A DNA stretch of 64,000 nucleotides from Bacillus_BA songklensis (lineage in GTDB: Bacteria > Bacillota > Bacilli > Bacillales > Bacillaceae_H), in the NCBI RefSeq assembly GCF_042649685.1, contig NZ_JBHRZT010000020.1, positions 1 through 64,000 on the forward strand. The letters run 5' to 3'. The position numbers were made by a program, and so were the translations under genes. Of this stretch, positions 1-7,550 are shown in pieces; the stretch's first letter is position 1; every line of letters starts with the position of its first letter. The notes below the pieces were generated by a model that saw only the letters and a list, made by a program, of their open reading frames with translations, was not told the DNA's origin and did no database searches.

Positions 1-1078
1 TTTGCAGGGCCATGTTCTCCCCGATTGTGTAGTCCAACACAAGTCCATGTTTATGGCGATCCTGCGGAATGTGCCCGACGCCTGACTCGGTAATTTTTCT
101 TGTCGGCATGGATGTTAGTTCCTCATTTTTTAATTGGACAGAACCGGATTTTGCTTTTCTCAAACCTGTGATGGCTTCAATCAATTCTGTCTGGCCGTTT
201 CCGTCAACACCGGCGATTCCTACAATTTCCCCTGCACGAACGGCTAAATTTAGCCCATTAATCGCTTTTACTCCGCGGGCATCTTCCACCGTGAGATCTT
301 TAATGACCAGCACATCTTCTGTTGGTCGGGAGTCTGACTTCTTCGTTTTAAAGTGCACTTCCCGTCCGACCATTAGAGCGGCCAGTTCGTCCGGATTTGT
401 TTCGGCCACATTCACCGTACCAATTCCGACTCCCTTACGAATGACCGTACAACGGTCGCAAACCTCCATAATTTCCTTTAATTTATGAGTAATAAGGATA
501 ATGGATTTTCCTTCTTGAATCAAACGCTTCATAATCTCAATAAGCTCTTTAATTTCTTGCGGTGTTAAGGCAGCAGTTGGTTCATCAAAAATTAAAATCT
601 CTGCACCGCGATACAGCGTTTTTAAAATCTCAACACGTTGCTGCATTCCAACTGAAATATCTTCGATTTTCGCATATGGATCAACCGCGAGACCATATTG
701 CTTTGATAGTGCTTCAATCGTTTTCGCTGCATCTTTAATATTGATTTTACCGCCCTTTGTCGGTTCGCTTCCTAGAATGATATTTTCCGTGACGGTGAAG
801 TTTTGCACCAACATAAAGTGCTGGTGCACCATTCCGATTCCAAGACGATTGGCCACATTCGGATCAGTAATTTTCACTTCCTGTCCTTTTACTTTTATCT
901 GACCTTTCTCCGGCTGATAAAGACCGAACAATACATTCATTAGCGTAGATTTTCCTGCACCGTTTTCCCCTAACAGTGCATGAATTTCACCTTTTTTTAC
1001 TTGCAAGGTAATATTGTCATTTGCCACGATTCCCGGAAACTCTTTCCGAATGTTCAGCATTTCGATTACATATTCCAA
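1..1078 (-). CDS. nupO: Nucleoside ABC transporter ATP-binding protein NupO (YufO), C-terminus cut by window edge
   Basis: This is the ATPase of a BMP/NupNOPQ-type nucleoside (guanosine) importer and would energise uptake from the cytoplasmic face. About 359 residues are visible. They cover the whole first ABC domain (Walker A GENGAGKS near residue 40, signature ISVGMQQR, Walker B ILIFDEPTAALT, H-loop ILITHKLKE) and the start of the second (GVDGNGQTELIEAITG, then GHIPQDRHKHGL). Two ABC domains in one chain are typical of this sugar/nucleoside class. The start is TTG at 1078: it follows an AGGAG box with about 8 nt spacing and gives MEYVIEMLNIRKEFPG. The only ATG just upstream in another frame runs straight into a stop. 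The gene lies downstream of the lipoprotein gene nupN in the same direction, as expected for a transporter operon; the permease genes would lie beyond the window edge. Assignment is by similarity to the B. subtilis YufO sequence as I recall it. Confidence 0.93.
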   Translation of the reverse strand, partial: MEYVIEMLNIRKEFPGIVANDNITLQVKKGEIHALLGENGAGKSTLMNVLFGLYQPEKGQIKVKGQEVKITDPNVANRLGIGMVHQHFMLVQNFTVTENIILGSEPTKGGKINIKDAAKTIEALSKQYGLAVDPYAKIEDISVGMQQRVEILKTLYRGAEILIFDEPTAALTPQEIKELIEIMKRLIQEGKSIILITHKLKEIMEVCDRCTVIRKGVGIGTVNVAETNPDELAALMVGREVHFKTKKSDSRPTEDVLVIKDLTVEDARGVKAINGLNLAVRAGEIVGIAGVDGNGQTELIEAITGLRKAKSGSVQLKNEELTSMPTRKITESGVGHIPQDRHKHGLVLDYTIGENMALQ

Positions 1079-1132
1079 CCTACTCACTCCTCATAGGTTA
1101 CTTGGCTAAAATAGAAAAAAAGACTCTAACAA

Positions 1133-1156
1133 TAAAAAACTCAGCAGATGCTGAGT
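1133..1156 (-). terminator. Intrinsic terminator or attenuator between nupN and nupO
   Basis: Read on the minus strand, ACTCAGC-atct-GCTGAGT is a 7-bp stem with a tetraloop, followed directly by six T residues (plus-strand A run at about 1134-1139). It sits in the 235-nt gap between nupN and nupO, about 55 nt before the nupO start. It would lower expression of the ATPase relative to the binding lipoprotein, or could be part of a conditional attenuator. Confidence 0.65.
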
Positions 1157-1267
1157 CTCTTAAGAAACACTCTTAACTACGTGATAAGCTCAGTCTCCAT
1201 CAACTATCCATACTGTCCTATTAGAAACAAATGAGCTTTTTATAAGCTAGTTAAAGCCTCTTTACAT

Positions 1268-1309
1268 AAGGGATTGGCAAGCCCCCTTACGGGTTCTTGC
1301 CAATCCCTT
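1268..1309 (-). repeat. Perfect 14-bp stem-loop just after nupN
   Basis: AAGGGATTGGCAAG at 1268-1281 pairs exactly with CTTGCCAATCCCTT at 1296-1309 around a 14-nt loop. It begins 5 bases after the nupN stop and has no proper U-tract, so it is more likely an mRNA 3'-end stabiliser for the abundant lipoprotein transcript, or a weak terminator, than a strong intrinsic terminator. Confidence 0.6.
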
Positions 1310-1313
1310 GGAA

Positions 1314-2405
1314 TTACTTTACTGAAAAGCTTGCAAACTCTTCATCTGTTGCAGGAACTTTCACTTCACCCTTTAAAATTTTTTGTTCCCACTCATCTAC
1401 TAATTTCAATGCTTCTTCGCTTACGTTCTCAGTTGTAGGAGCAATACCCACGCCATCTTCTTCAAGACCGAATACTACTTCTTTACCTCCCGGGAAGTCA
1501 CCCTCCATTGCACGTTTTGTTACATCATATACGGCTACGTCTACGCGTTTAACCATTGATGTTAATGTTACGTTTTCCGGCATACCTTCTTCATGCTGAT
1601 CACGGTCAACCCCGATAACCCATACTTCTTTTCCAGCCTTTTTACGGTTTTTCGCTTCCGTGAATACACCATTACCAGTGCCGCCGGCAGCATGATAAAT
1701 AATGTCTGCACCTTTGTCATACATCGCAGAAGCAATGGTTGCACCTTTTTCAGGAGCGTTGAAGTTTTCTGCGTATTGGACAAACACTTCAGCTTGAGGA
1801 TTTACGGCTTTTACACCTGCTTTAAATCCATTTTCAAACTTTTTGATTAATGGAGAGTTAACACCGCCAATGAAGCCGATTTTGTTTGATTTTGTATGCT
1901 TCGCAGCTACAACCCCTACAAGGAATGAGCCTTGCTCTTCACGGAATGTGATATTCGTTACGTTATCTAAAAAGACTGGTTGGAATTTGTCATCCATTAA
2001 TAAGCTGTCCACTAATGCGAAGTGTGCATCTTTATTTTGTTCTGCCACTTTTTGAACCGCATCTTCTAATAAGAAACCAATACCATATGTTAAGTCATAT
2101 CCAGCATCGGAAAATTTCGCCAAATTCGGTTCATATTCAGCTTGTTCAGTAGATTGAAGGTATTTATACCCTTTTCCTTCTTCCAAGTTATTTTCCTGGC
2201 CGAACTTCGTTAAACCTTCCCATGCTGATTGGTTGAATGATTTATCATCAACACCGCCTGTATCTGTTACCATACCGACTTTAAAGTTTGCAGCTTTTTC
2301 ACTGCCTCCGGATTTCGCTGCCTCTTCGCTTGATCCACATGCACTTAATAATGTGCCTGCTGCTAACACAAGCGATAAGGCTAAGCCAGCTTTACGTTTT
2401 TTCAT
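1314..2405 (-). CDS. nupN: BMP-family nucleoside-binding lipoprotein NupN (YufN)
   Basis: This is the extracellular substrate-binding lipoprotein of a BMP-type ABC importer, tethered to the outer face of the membrane and expected to bind nucleosides such as guanosine. The 363-residue protein opens with a Lys/Arg-rich n-region, a hydrophobic core and the lipobox LLSACGSS, so Cys23 is the predicted lipid attachment site. A low-complexity Ser/Glu/Lys linker follows, then the Bmp domain with characteristic segments TDTGGVDDKSFNQSAW and GFIGGVNSPLIKKFENGF. The ATG is preceded by GGGGGT at 7 nt. The gene lies downstream of a GntR regulator and upstream of its ATPase nupO. In B. subtilis nupNOPQ is elsewhere on the chromosome, so its position after ymfC is a local difference. 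Family assignment is secure; the actual ligand is inferred. Confidence 0.93.
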   Translation of the reverse strand: MKKRKAGLALSLVLAAGTLLSACGSSEEAAKSGGSEKAANFKVGMVTDTGGVDDKSFNQSAWEGLTKFGQENNLEEGKGYKYLQSTEQAEYEPNLAKFSDAGYDLTYGIGFLLEDAVQKVAEQNKDAHFALVDSLLMDDKFQPVFLDNVTNITFREEQGSFLVGVVAAKHTKSNKIGFIGGVNSPLIKKFENGFKAGVKAVNPQAEVFVQYAENFNAPEKGATIASAMYDKGADIIYHAAGGTGNGVFTEAKNRKKAGKEVWVIGVDRDQHEEGMPENVTLTSMVKRVDVAVYDVTKRAMEGDFPGGKEVVFGLEEDGVGIAPTTENVSEEALKLVDEWEQKILKGEVKVPATDEEFASFSVK

Positions 2406-2547
2406 TTGTATGACCCCCAGAAATAGTTGGATTAAGTGTTACAATCATAAAAAAAATGAATCCATTTATTTACTTATGTAACATTCACCTCCTTCAAAGC
2501 GCATCCACTTCCAATTATTAATCTTCTGATCATTCTTATTAAAAAAA

Positions 2548-3273
2548 TTAAACTCTTTTTCTTAAAACATGGAAACTAAACTTATCCGCTTTAAAATAGT
2601 TTAATGAATACAAAATGGGCTCATCATTTTGATCATAATGCATTTGCTTCAACGCCAGCAATGCCGTTTCCGGTTCACATTCCAGCACTGGCGAAACCTT
2701 TTCATGATAACCAAGAGGCTCAATTTGTGCGACCGCATAGGAAATATATTTACCTGACTGATCATTTAAAATATCTAATAAAGATTCTTTTTCATGTGAA
2801 AATTGTTTAGGTAAATACTTCTTCAATACTTTGTCAACACAATATACAACAGGCTCTCCGTCGGCTGTTCTCACACGCTCTACGTACAAGATGTCATCAT
2901 TTTCTGAACAATTAAAGCGGCGCATATCATCTTCAGTGGGCCTTTGAACATGTGACGAGATAAAAACTGTCCCCGGTGTCATCCCAGCCTGCTGAATCAT
3001 ATGTGTAACACTGTTTAATTGCTCAATTCCTGATGTGAAAGTAGGGCGGGTATTCACAAATGTACCGACACCGTGCCTGCGGACTACAATATTTTCTTCT
3101 TCCAAAATCCGCAATGCTTCTCTTAAAGTTGCACGGCTTACTCCTAATTGCTTTGATAAATCAAACTCTGAAGGCAACTTTTCTCTTTCTTTATAAGTCC
3201 CTTCCTCAATTAATTGTTTAATTCTGTCAATCACTTGCAAATACAAATGTCGACTATCTGCCTTAATAGACAT
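2548..3273 (-). CDS. ymfC: GntR/HutC-family transcriptional regulator YmfC
   Basis: This is a DNA-binding repressor of the HutC subfamily of GntR. The N-terminal winged helix-turn-helix (residues about 8-75) contains the conserved KLPSEFDLSKQLGVSRATLR segment, with the wing ending in VVRRHGVGTFV. The rest (about 90-240) matches a UTRA ligand-binding domain, with DDILYVERVRTADGEPVVYC-type strands and a C-terminal FHVLRKR. It sits immediately downstream of spoIIIE, the position of ymfC in B. subtilis, and just upstream of nupN, so it may control the nucleoside transporter; that link is inference. The ATG is preceded by GTGGGGG at about 8 nt. A 16-bp palindrome (3301-3316) lies about 28 bp upstream of the start and could be its own operator. 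Effector unknown. Confidence 0.85.
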   Translation of the reverse strand: MSIKADSRHLYLQVIDRIKQLIEEGTYKEREKLPSEFDLSKQLGVSRATLREALRILEEENIVVRRHGVGTFVNTRPTFTSGIEQLNSVTHMIQQAGMTPGTVFISSHVQRPTEDDMRRFNCSENDDILYVERVRTADGEPVVYCVDKVLKKYLPKQFSHEKESLLDILNDQSGKYISYAVAQIEPLGYHEKVSPVLECEPETALLALKQMHYDQNDEPILYSLNYFKADKFSFHVLRKRV

Positions 3274-3300
3274 ATAGTTTCCCCCACTATCGTTTTATGT

Positions 3301-3316
3301 CATCAGACCTCTGATG
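3301..3316. promoter_or_regulatory. 16-bp perfect palindrome, candidate GntR operator
   Basis: CATCAGACCTCTGATG has 7-bp arms (CATCAGA/TCTGATG) and a 2-bp centre. It lies in the ymfC 5' region between the likely promoter and the ribosome-binding site, where an autoregulatory operator would be expected. ACTAGT and AGTACT half-palindromes follow a few bases away. Its use by YmfC is inferred, not shown. Confidence 0.4.
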
Positions 3317-3386
3317 TTTGACTAGTACTTTTAATCGAAAATACTATATCATTTTTCAACACATAAATAAATAGGTTATATTCATT

Positions 3387-3407
3387 TTGTTAAAAAAACC
3401 TTAACAA
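3387..3407. repeat. Inverted repeat TTGTTAA-n7-TTAACAA
   Basis: The two 7-bp arms are perfect and separated by 7 bases, giving 21 bp of dyad symmetry about 115 bp upstream of ymfC. It could be a second protein-binding site or chance symmetry in AT-rich DNA. Confidence 0.3.
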
Positions 3408-3593
3408 TGTTGCATATTTGTAAAAAGGGTATTTTCTTTTCCTCTAAAAACTTTTATAAAATATCATTTTTTCATATTTTCGACACAAAAGAGGTACGTA
3501 CATCTATTTTTCGGAAATACAAATCTTAATTAGTATAACACATTTAGATTTCATACTTTCACTATCATTTTGTCGCTTACCCTGTCTTAGTAT

Positions 3594-3637
3594 AAAAAAG
3601 GTGTTGAAAAAGAGCAAATCCCTTTGTTCAACACCTT
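3594..3637 (-). terminator. Intrinsic terminator of spoIIIE
   Basis: On the minus strand an 11-bp perfect stem (AAGGTGTTGAA/TTCAACACCTT) with an 18-nt loop is followed by a T-run (TTTTTT, then ATA). It starts 6 bases after the spoIIIE stop codon. Confidence 0.85.
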
Positions 3638-3642
3638 AACCA

Positions 3643-5982
3643 TTATGAGCTCACTTCTTCATTTGATGGAGAAATGAGTACGGAACGCGGCTTGCTGCCC
3701 TCATAAGGACCGACGACACCGCGGACTTCCATTGCATCGATAAGTCTTGCAGCCCGGTTATATCCGATTCGGAAGCGGCGCTGCAACATTGAAACAGACG
3801 CTGTCTGCATTTCCACGACGAGCTGAACCGCTTCATCGTATAAATCATCCTCAAAGTCATCTTCCGATTCCGGTGTATCTTTCGGAATCATATCTTCTTG
3901 GTATTGTGCTTTTTGTTGAGAGATGACAAAATCTACAACTTCTTCCACTTCTTCATCTGATAGAAAGTTTCCCTGCACACGGACGGGTTTGGATGCCCCG
4001 ACAGGAAGGAACAGCATATCTCCTCGGCCGAGCAGTTTTTCTGCTCCGCCCATATCTAAAATTGTACGTGAATCCGTTTGAGAAGAAACACTAAATGCAA
4101 TACGCGACGGAATATTCGCTTTAATGACCCCTGTGATCACATCTACAGATGGACGCTGTGTTGCAATAATCAAATGAATCCCGGCAGCGCGTGCCATTTG
4201 CGCTAAACGAGTGATTGAGTCTTCTACATCAGAAGAAGCAACCATCATTAAATCGGCGAGCTCATCCACAATCACGACAATATAAGGTAATAATGGCTGT
4301 TTGGCTTCCGATTCTTGATTATGTCGTTTCACGTGTTCATTGTATCCCTCAATGTTACGTGTGCCGGTATGGGAAAACAGCTCATATCGTCTCTCCATTT
4401 CACTTACCACTCGTTTTAACGCCTGTGACGCTTTCTTTGGATCAGTGACAACCGGAGCTAACAAATGCGGAATGCCATTGTACATGTTCAATTCAACCAT
4501 CTTCGGATCAATCATCATCAGTTTGACTTCATGAGGTTTTGTTCGCATTAACAAACTGACAATAATCCCATTAATGCACACACTTTTTCCGCTTCCCGTT
4601 GCACCAGCCACAAGTAAGTGGGGCATTTTGTTTAGCTCAGCCAACACGGCTTCACCTGAAATATCACGTCCAAGGCCAATGAGGAGCTTTGCATCTGGAC
4701 GGTTGTTTTCTTTCGATTCCAACACTTCCCGGAGCGAGACCATCGCTACTTCTTCATTTGGCACTTCAATTCCAACTGCAGATTTACCAGGGATCGGAGC
4801 CTCAATACGTATGTCTTTTGCCGCGAGCGCCAAGGCTAAATCATCACTTAAATTAACGATTTTACTCACTTTTACCCCTACGTCGGGATATACCTCATAT
4901 TTCGTAACAGCCGGACCAAGATGAACTTTTGCCACTTTTGCCTTTACTCCAAAGCTTTGAAAAGTTTTTTCCAATTTTTGGGCATTTGAATATATATTTT
5001 TATGCTCTTTTGCCTGGTTGCTCTTTTTCGGCATCTTCAATAAGTTTATCGGTGGCAGTTCATACTTGGTGTTCTCCTCTTCGATAAAGCTCATGACTGG
5101 GGGTTTCTCTTCCTCCTTCGGCTCTTCATGTTTTGGAACAGTCTTCACTTCTGTTATCTTCTCGGCAGGAAGAGGCTGCAGATCTTCTTCTGTTACAGAT
5201 TCTTTATCAAAGTGTTCAATGATAGGGGGCTGTGAAACTTCCAACTGCTCATATGCCTCGTCCGTTTCTTCCTCTACCTCCGGCTCTTTAGGAATGGACG
5301 GTTTCTTTTTGCGCTTTGGTTTCTTCCGTTTGTTTTTCAGCCGCTGCAGCCAATCTTTTATATCAAGCAAGCCTTCTTTTGTTTCGCTTACAAGAAATGA
5401 AAGGACCGGGGATAACAGCTTATAAAGTGTTTCACGCAGCGATCTTCCTGTAACAAGGATAAAACCAATGATTATCATGATAAAGGCAAAAAACTCGGTG
5501 CCTAATGAATCAAATAAGTAATAAAAAGCCGCAAACAAAACAGCCCCGATCATTCCTCCTCCAAGATCACGGGGAACAGACTGACCTTTTGCCTCCAGCA
5601 AGAACAAATCCCATGTATTTAAAATAACAGACGGATGGGCAAAAGCCCCGTCCCTTGATAAGTTTTCAAACAACTTCACATGGCTTAATAATAAAATAGC
5701 GGCGAATATAATATATACGCCTATAAGCTGCCTTGTCACGAGCCTTGGCCAGCGCAGCTTGAAAATGATAAAAATTGATAAAATGAGTAAAGCAAGCAAG
5801 CTTACCATGTACCATTCTCCTGTAAATAGGCGGAAGAACAGCGCGAGGGAACGGCCGACAACCCCGAGGTTTGCCATCGCAATACAAGAGATGGCAAACA
5901 ATAATAAGCCCGTTAATTCAAAGCGAATTATTCGTTTCCATTCCTCTTTCTTTGCTTCACTTCTCTTTTTTTGTTTTGCCAT
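3643..5982 (-). CDS. spoIIIE: DNA translocase SpoIIIE (FtsK family)
   Basis: SpoIIIE is the membrane-anchored hexameric DNA pump that moves the chromosome into the forespore and clears DNA from closing septa. The 779-residue protein has a basic N-terminus, four to five hydrophobic segments in residues about 20-190 (for example LTGLLLFAISCIAMANLGVV), a charged Lys/Glu/Pro linker (about 215-310), and the FtsK motor. The motor carries Walker A GATGSGKS at about 460-467 and Walker B IVVIVDELADLM near 570. The C-terminal gamma winged-helix domain (about 710-770) contains RRFRIGYNRAARLID and would read SRS/KOPS-type sequences. The length is close to the B. subtilis protein (under 800 residues). SftA, the other Bacillus FtsK-like protein, lacks this N-terminal membrane block, and the tepA-ylzJ-spoIIIE-ymfC order supports SpoIIIE. 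The ATG follows a GGAGTG box. Confidence 0.96.
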   Translation of the reverse strand: MAKQKKRSEAKKEEWKRIIRFELTGLLLFAISCIAMANLGVVGRSLALFFRLFTGEWYMVSLLALLILSIFIIFKLRWPRLVTRQLIGVYIIFAAILLLSHVKLFENLSRDGAFAHPSVILNTWDLFLLEAKGQSVPRDLGGGMIGAVLFAAFYYLFDSLGTEFFAFIMIIIGFILVTGRSLRETLYKLLSPVLSFLVSETKEGLLDIKDWLQRLKNKRKKPKRKKKPSIPKEPEVEEETDEAYEQLEVSQPPIIEHFDKESVTEEDLQPLPAEKITEVKTVPKHEEPKEEEKPPVMSFIEEENTKYELPPINLLKMPKKSNQAKEHKNIYSNAQKLEKTFQSFGVKAKVAKVHLGPAVTKYEVYPDVGVKVSKIVNLSDDLALALAAKDIRIEAPIPGKSAVGIEVPNEEVAMVSLREVLESKENNRPDAKLLIGLGRDISGEAVLAELNKMPHLLVAGATGSGKSVCINGIIVSLLMRTKPHEVKLMMIDPKMVELNMYNGIPHLLAPVVTDPKKASQALKRVVSEMERRYELFSHTGTRNIEGYNEHVKRHNQESEAKQPLLPYIVVIVDELADLMMVASSDVEDSITRLAQMARAAGIHLIIATQRPSVDVITGVIKANIPSRIAFSVSSQTDSRTILDMGGAEKLLGRGDMLFLPVGASKPVRVQGNFLSDEEVEEVVDFVISQQKAQYQEDMIPKDTPESEDDFEDDLYDEAVQLVVEMQTASVSMLQRRFRIGYNRAARLIDAMEVRGVVGPYEGSKPRSVLISPSNEEVSS

Positions 5983-6006
5983 TCTTTCACTCCAATCACT
6001 TCATGA

Positions 6007-6149
6007 GGTTGTCTCATAAATCTAAAACTTCCTATTTTTATTTTCTCGTTATGTATGGAATAGACCTTCCTATTTGAGCCGACAATTTATATACAAAAGA
6101 AGGCCCGTCTCATCAGGCAGCCCCATCGTTATCTGGTTTTGAGACAACC
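6007..6149. repeat. 143-bp segment with 10-bp terminal inverted repeats, possible MITE
   Basis: GGTTGTCTCA (6007-6016) and its exact complement TGAGACAACC (6140-6149) bracket a non-coding stretch upstream of spoIIIE. The outward ends resemble transposon tips, but no target-site duplication is visible (flanks ATGA and GCTT). It may be a decayed miniature element or simply a long-range inverted repeat. Confidence 0.35.
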
Positions 6150-6236
6150 GCTTCTTAATAAAGCCATGTTAAGATATGTCGCACGAATGAGCCAAAAATA
6201 GCGAACACCTACATGATACTTTAACAAATCCTTTAA

Positions 6237-6262
6237 TAAAAAAAACAGCCACTTAAGGCTGT
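6237..6262 (-). terminator. Intrinsic terminator of tepA-ylzJ
   Basis: The minus-strand stem ACAGCC-ttaagt-GGCTGT is followed by an uninterrupted run of about seven T residues. It lies about 60 bases after the ylzJ stop. Confidence 0.8.
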
Positions 6263-6323
6263 ATAATGAGACTGTTTATATGTTATTATATCATAATTTT
6301 CCTCATGTTACATGTAGAGACGA

Positions 6324-6539
6324 TTAGAAAGATGCGTTTATAATCTGTCCAGGATAGTATCGATTATTTAAATAATCCTGCGGGTTTGTGCTCAACAAGC
6401 GAACCACTTCATACTGCTTTTGATCATTTTCCATGACAATCATAGACAAACCATTGATATCAATGACTTTTTGCTTGCCATATATACTCATATCCATCGG
6501 AAACACCAGTTCTTGAGGCATCATCGTATAAAGTATCAT
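6324..6539 (-). CDS. ylzJ: YlzJ-like small protein
   Basis: This is a 71-residue protein of the YlzJ-like family, conserved next to tepA and spoIIIE in Bacillus and of unknown function. The sequence begins MILYTMMPQELVFP and contains the conserved C-terminal YLNNRYYPGQII block. It is translationally coupled to tepA: the first ATG overlaps the tepA stop in an ATGA arrangement (6536-6539). It has no signal peptide and no convincing membrane segment. No function should be read into the name. Confidence 0.82.
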   Translation of the reverse strand: MILYTMMPQELVFPMDMSIYGKQKVIDINGLSMIVMENDQKQYEVVRLLSTNPQDYLNNRYYPGQIINASF

Positions 6540-7285
6540 TGTAATAATTGATTCCCTTCTTTCAATTGTCCATGTTGTTCAATTAATTCATTGAGCTTTC
6601 GGATGGCTTCACCCACTCCTCCAACTTCATCAATTAATCCATATTCCACCGCATCAGATCCCACAACATTTGTCCCGATGTCCCGTGTTAAATTTCCTTT
6701 TGAAAACATTAACTCTTTAAACTTTTCTTCTGAAATATTTGAGTGTTGAACGACGAATTGCACGACACGCTCCTGCATTTTATCTAAATACTCAAACGTT
6801 TGAGGTACTCCAATGACTAAACCCGTTAAGCGAACAGGATGAATCGTCATTGTCGCCGTTCTGGCAATGAACGAATAGTCGGTAGAAACCGCTATCGGCA
6901 CCCCGATGGAATGTCCTCCTCCCAATACAATGGAAACCGTCGGCTTTGATAGAGAAGCAAGCATTTCAGAAATTGCTAAACCAGCCTCCACATCGCCGCC
7001 GACGGTATTTAAAATAACAAGCAGTCCCTCGATATTTGGATTTTGTTCAATGGCAACAATTTGTGGAATAACATGCTCATATTTTGTTGTTTTATTTTGA
7101 GGCGGTAACTGTACATGGCCTTCGATCTGGCCTACAATCGTTAAGCAGTGAATTTTAGAATCCTGTGACATTTGTGGAACATTCGTCTGTCCAAGCTGCT
7201 GAAGCTTTTCTACGACTTCGCTTTTATTTACTTCCTTCTTTTCGGGATTTTCTTGCTGAGGTTGCATATTTGGTTGTTCAGTCAT
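6536..7285 (-). CDS. tepA: TepA, ClpP/crotonase-fold protease-like protein
   Basis: TepA is a ClpP-like cytosolic serine peptidase (translocation-enhancing protein; implicated in degrading spore small acid-soluble proteins in Bacillus). The N-terminus is a hydrophilic Gln/Glu/Lys-rich tail (about 1-45), followed by the ClpP/SDH-type fold: IEGLLVILNTVGGDVEAGLAI (oxyanion strand), the nucleophile region GGGHSIGVPIA with the candidate catalytic Ser, and the histidine segment TMTIHPVRLTG. I place the start at the ATG at 7285 (MTEQPNMQPQ, 249 residues) because GGAAAGGGG lies just upstream; a longer frame back to 7330 has no such site. It overlaps ylzJ by 4 bases and is followed by the spoIIIE unit. 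Confidence 0.88.
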   Translation of the reverse strand: MTEQPNMQPQQENPEKKEVNKSEVVEKLQQLGQTNVPQMSQDSKIHCLTIVGQIEGHVQLPPQNKTTKYEHVIPQIVAIEQNPNIEGLLVILNTVGGDVEAGLAISEMLASLSKPTVSIVLGGGHSIGVPIAVSTDYSFIARTATMTIHPVRLTGLVIGVPQTFEYLDKMQERVVQFVVQHSNISEEKFKELMFSKGNLTRDIGTNVVGSDAVEYGLIDEVGGVGEAIRKLNELIEQHGQLKEGNQLLQ

Positions 7286-7483
7286 GCTTTTTCCCCTTTC
7301 CAATCTTAATATTGTTATTATGGGCTTCAATTACTTTTTCATACTTGTCCCTTTATCGTTAAGATTGATGAAACATGCCGGTTTCCATCCTTTCAATAAG
7401 CTAAAGCAAAATGCGCATAACATATCCGTTCATCAAAATGATCCAAAAACAAACGTTGTTCTCTAAAAAACGTATGAAACAAT

Positions 7484-7530
7484 AAAAAAGGGATTTAAAA
7501 AGTGTCTGGCTGACACTTTTTAAATCCCTT
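7484..7530 (-). terminator. Strong intrinsic terminator of rnjB
   Basis: A 19-bp perfect stem (7488-7506 with 7512-7530, inner arm AAAAAGTGTC, loop tggct) is followed on the minus strand by a T-run. It begins 21 bases after the rnjB stop. The symmetric A/T flanks would also let it work on the plus strand. Confidence 0.88.
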
Positions 7531-7550
7531 TTGACTTTGAGCTTTCTTGC

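Larger units (their letters stand above)
3274..3642 (-). other. Intergenic region spoIIIE-ymfC, AT-rich, no gene
   Basis: This 369-bp gap contains, in transcription order, the spoIIIE terminator (3594-3637), a very AT-rich tract, an inverted repeat (3387-3407), and a candidate operator palindrome (3301-3316) near the ymfC start. Minus-strand TTGAAA at about 3354-3359 and the A/T-rich sequence after it could hold the ymfC promoter, but I cannot fix a convincing -35/-10 pair. No open reading frame with a ribosome-binding site was found. Confidence 0.5.
5983..6323 (-). other. Intergenic region ylzJ-spoIIIE, no gene
   Basis: This 341-bp gap holds the ylzJ terminator (6237-6262) and then a 143-bp segment bounded by 10-bp inverted repeats (6007-6149), ending about 25 bp before the spoIIIE start codon. 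The spoIIIE promoter must lie in or beside that segment, but I could not identify a convincing one. No coding signal was seen. Confidence 0.5.

Noticed and set aside
2470..2495. Orphan AAGGAGG followed by ATG and a 4-codon frame upstream of nupN
   Set aside because: The ATG is only 3 nt from the site and the frame stops at once; nupN has its own good site, so this is probably chance or a remnant.
3643..5982. Alternative identity as SftA
   Set aside because: The multi-pass N-terminal membrane domain and the tepA-ylzJ/ymfC neighbourhood fit SpoIIIE.
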